Assembly: GCA_035263025.1 (NCBI GenBank)
Contig: DATFRR010000210.1
Span: 1-21,218, forward strand
Direction: 5' to 3'
DNA: 21,218 nt
From: DASQPR01 sp035263025
GTDB lineage: Bacteria > Actinomycetota > Actinomycetes > Mycobacteriales > Micromonosporaceae
Part shown: piece by piece, positions 20,911 through 21,218 of the stretch
Layout: each line of letters opens with the position of its first letter
Position numbering within the stretch: position 1 is the stretch's first letter
Notes under the pieces: generated by a model
Seen by the model: the letters and a program-made list of their open reading frames with translations, nothing else
Told to the model about the DNA's origin: nothing
Database searches by the model: none
Position numbers and translations under genes: made by a program

Positions 20911-20929
20911 CAGACGCTCGGCCGGACGC

Positions 20930-21218
20930 TCACAGTTGCTTGCAAAGGATGTGGGAGTCCCAGCCGTACGAGTCGCGGAAGTTCTCGATCAATCGGTAAC
21001 CGCAGTGCTCGTAGAAGAGCTTGGCTGGTGGACCGGTAGCGACCCAGATCCGGTCGTACCCGAGACCGGCGGCGTACGGATCGAGCGACGCAACGAGGCG
21101 GCGCCCGATGCCACGGCGGCGTTGATCGGGGCGTACCACCATGCCGAGCACCCACGGCGAACGATCGCGATATTCGTCCGGGTCGAACTCACCAATGCCG
21201 ACCGCCCCGAGCGGTGCA
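20930..21218 (-). CDS. GNAT-family N-acetyltransferase, C-terminal part (cut by window edge)
   Basis: The visible 95 residues, read from the window end, start APLGAVGIGEFDPDEYRDRS and end with the TGA at 20930-20932. The acetyl-CoA binding motif A is MVVRPDQRRRGIGRRLVASL, containing the Q/RxxGxG signature. YDRIWVATGPPAKLFYEHCGY is the motif B region, where an Asn or Ala-rich helix and the FYExxGY end are typical. The N-terminus lies beyond 21218; a GTG at 21151 would omit beta-4 and is not the start. It likely transfers an acetyl group from acetyl-CoA to an amine, with unknown substrate. It is convergent with the preceding gene, 38 bases away. Confidence 0.85.
   Translation of the reverse strand, partial: APLGAVGIGEFDPDEYRDRSPWVLGMVVRPDQRRRGIGRRLVASLDPYAAGLGYDRIWVATGPPAKLFYEHCGYRLIENFRDSYGWDSHILCKQL

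Noticed and set aside
1..21218. CRISPR array, tRNA, rRNA, insertion sequence or prophage
   Set aside because: No regularly spaced repeats, transposase or integrase frames, or RNA gene signatures were found. The tandem repeats seen are short and coding or intergenic.

Overview
This is a chromosomal segment from a high-GC Gram-positive bacterium, most likely a filamentous or otherwise complex actinomycete. The signs are strong G/C bias at third codon positions, frequent GTG starts, 4-base ATGA/GTGA gene overlaps, and actinobacterial families: a PucR-type regulator with an RsbRD-like N-terminus, a SigE-family ECF sigma factor, a HisKA_3 kinase with PF13796-like sensor modules, and a WS/DGAT acyltransferase. 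I see no rRNA, tRNA, CRISPR array, insertion sequence or phage gene. The genus cannot be fixed from the sequence alone.

Layout. (1) 1-4384, minus strand: a hopanoid operon in pathway order, hpnC, hpnD, hpnE, a polyprenyl diphosphate synthase and the start of squalene-hopene cyclase, cut by the window edge. Every junction overlaps by 4-7 bases. (2) 4540-5895, plus: a PucR/RsbRD-type regulator divergent from the hopanoid operon. (3) 5854-8052, minus: one protein joining a membrane PAP2-type phosphatase/phosphotransferase to a WS/DGAT acyltransferase. Its 3' end overlaps the regulator gene by 42 bases. (4) 8137-9810, minus: a VC0807-like membrane protein and a DMT/EamA transporter. (5) 9991-11713, minus: two short-chain dehydrogenase/epimerase-type enzymes. 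(6) 11788-16051, minus: a signalling cassette of histidine kinase, response regulator, ECF sigma factor and a membrane-anchored beta-propeller protein (probable anti-sigma). A perfect 13-bp inverted repeat lies just upstream. (7) 16148-18148, minus: folE (GTP cyclohydrolase I) and a ferredoxin-reductase-like FAD enzyme, divergent from a SufR-like winged-helix regulator with a cysteine set suited to an Fe-S cluster (18259-19074, plus). (8) 19110-20891: a tetR gene divergent from an NAD-binding epimerase-like gene, with two near-identical palindromic operators between them. (9) 20930-21218, minus: the C-terminal part of a GNAT acetyltransferase.

How the parts may work together. The hopanoid operon should convert C15 prenyl diphosphate to squalene and then hopene. 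The divergent PucR-type protein is a candidate regulator of it. The PAP2-WS/DGAT fusion could dephosphorylate phosphatidate and acylate the resulting diacylglycerol. The two-component/sigma/anti-sigma cassette could link envelope sensing to transcription. The folE/reductase/SufR-like set resembles a redox- or iron-responsive unit. These roles are inferences from family membership and gene order. The strongest directly visible signals are the paired TetR operators, the 13-bp inverted repeat at 16069-16104, the two-cysteine closure of the propeller protein, and the PAP2-acyltransferase fusion.
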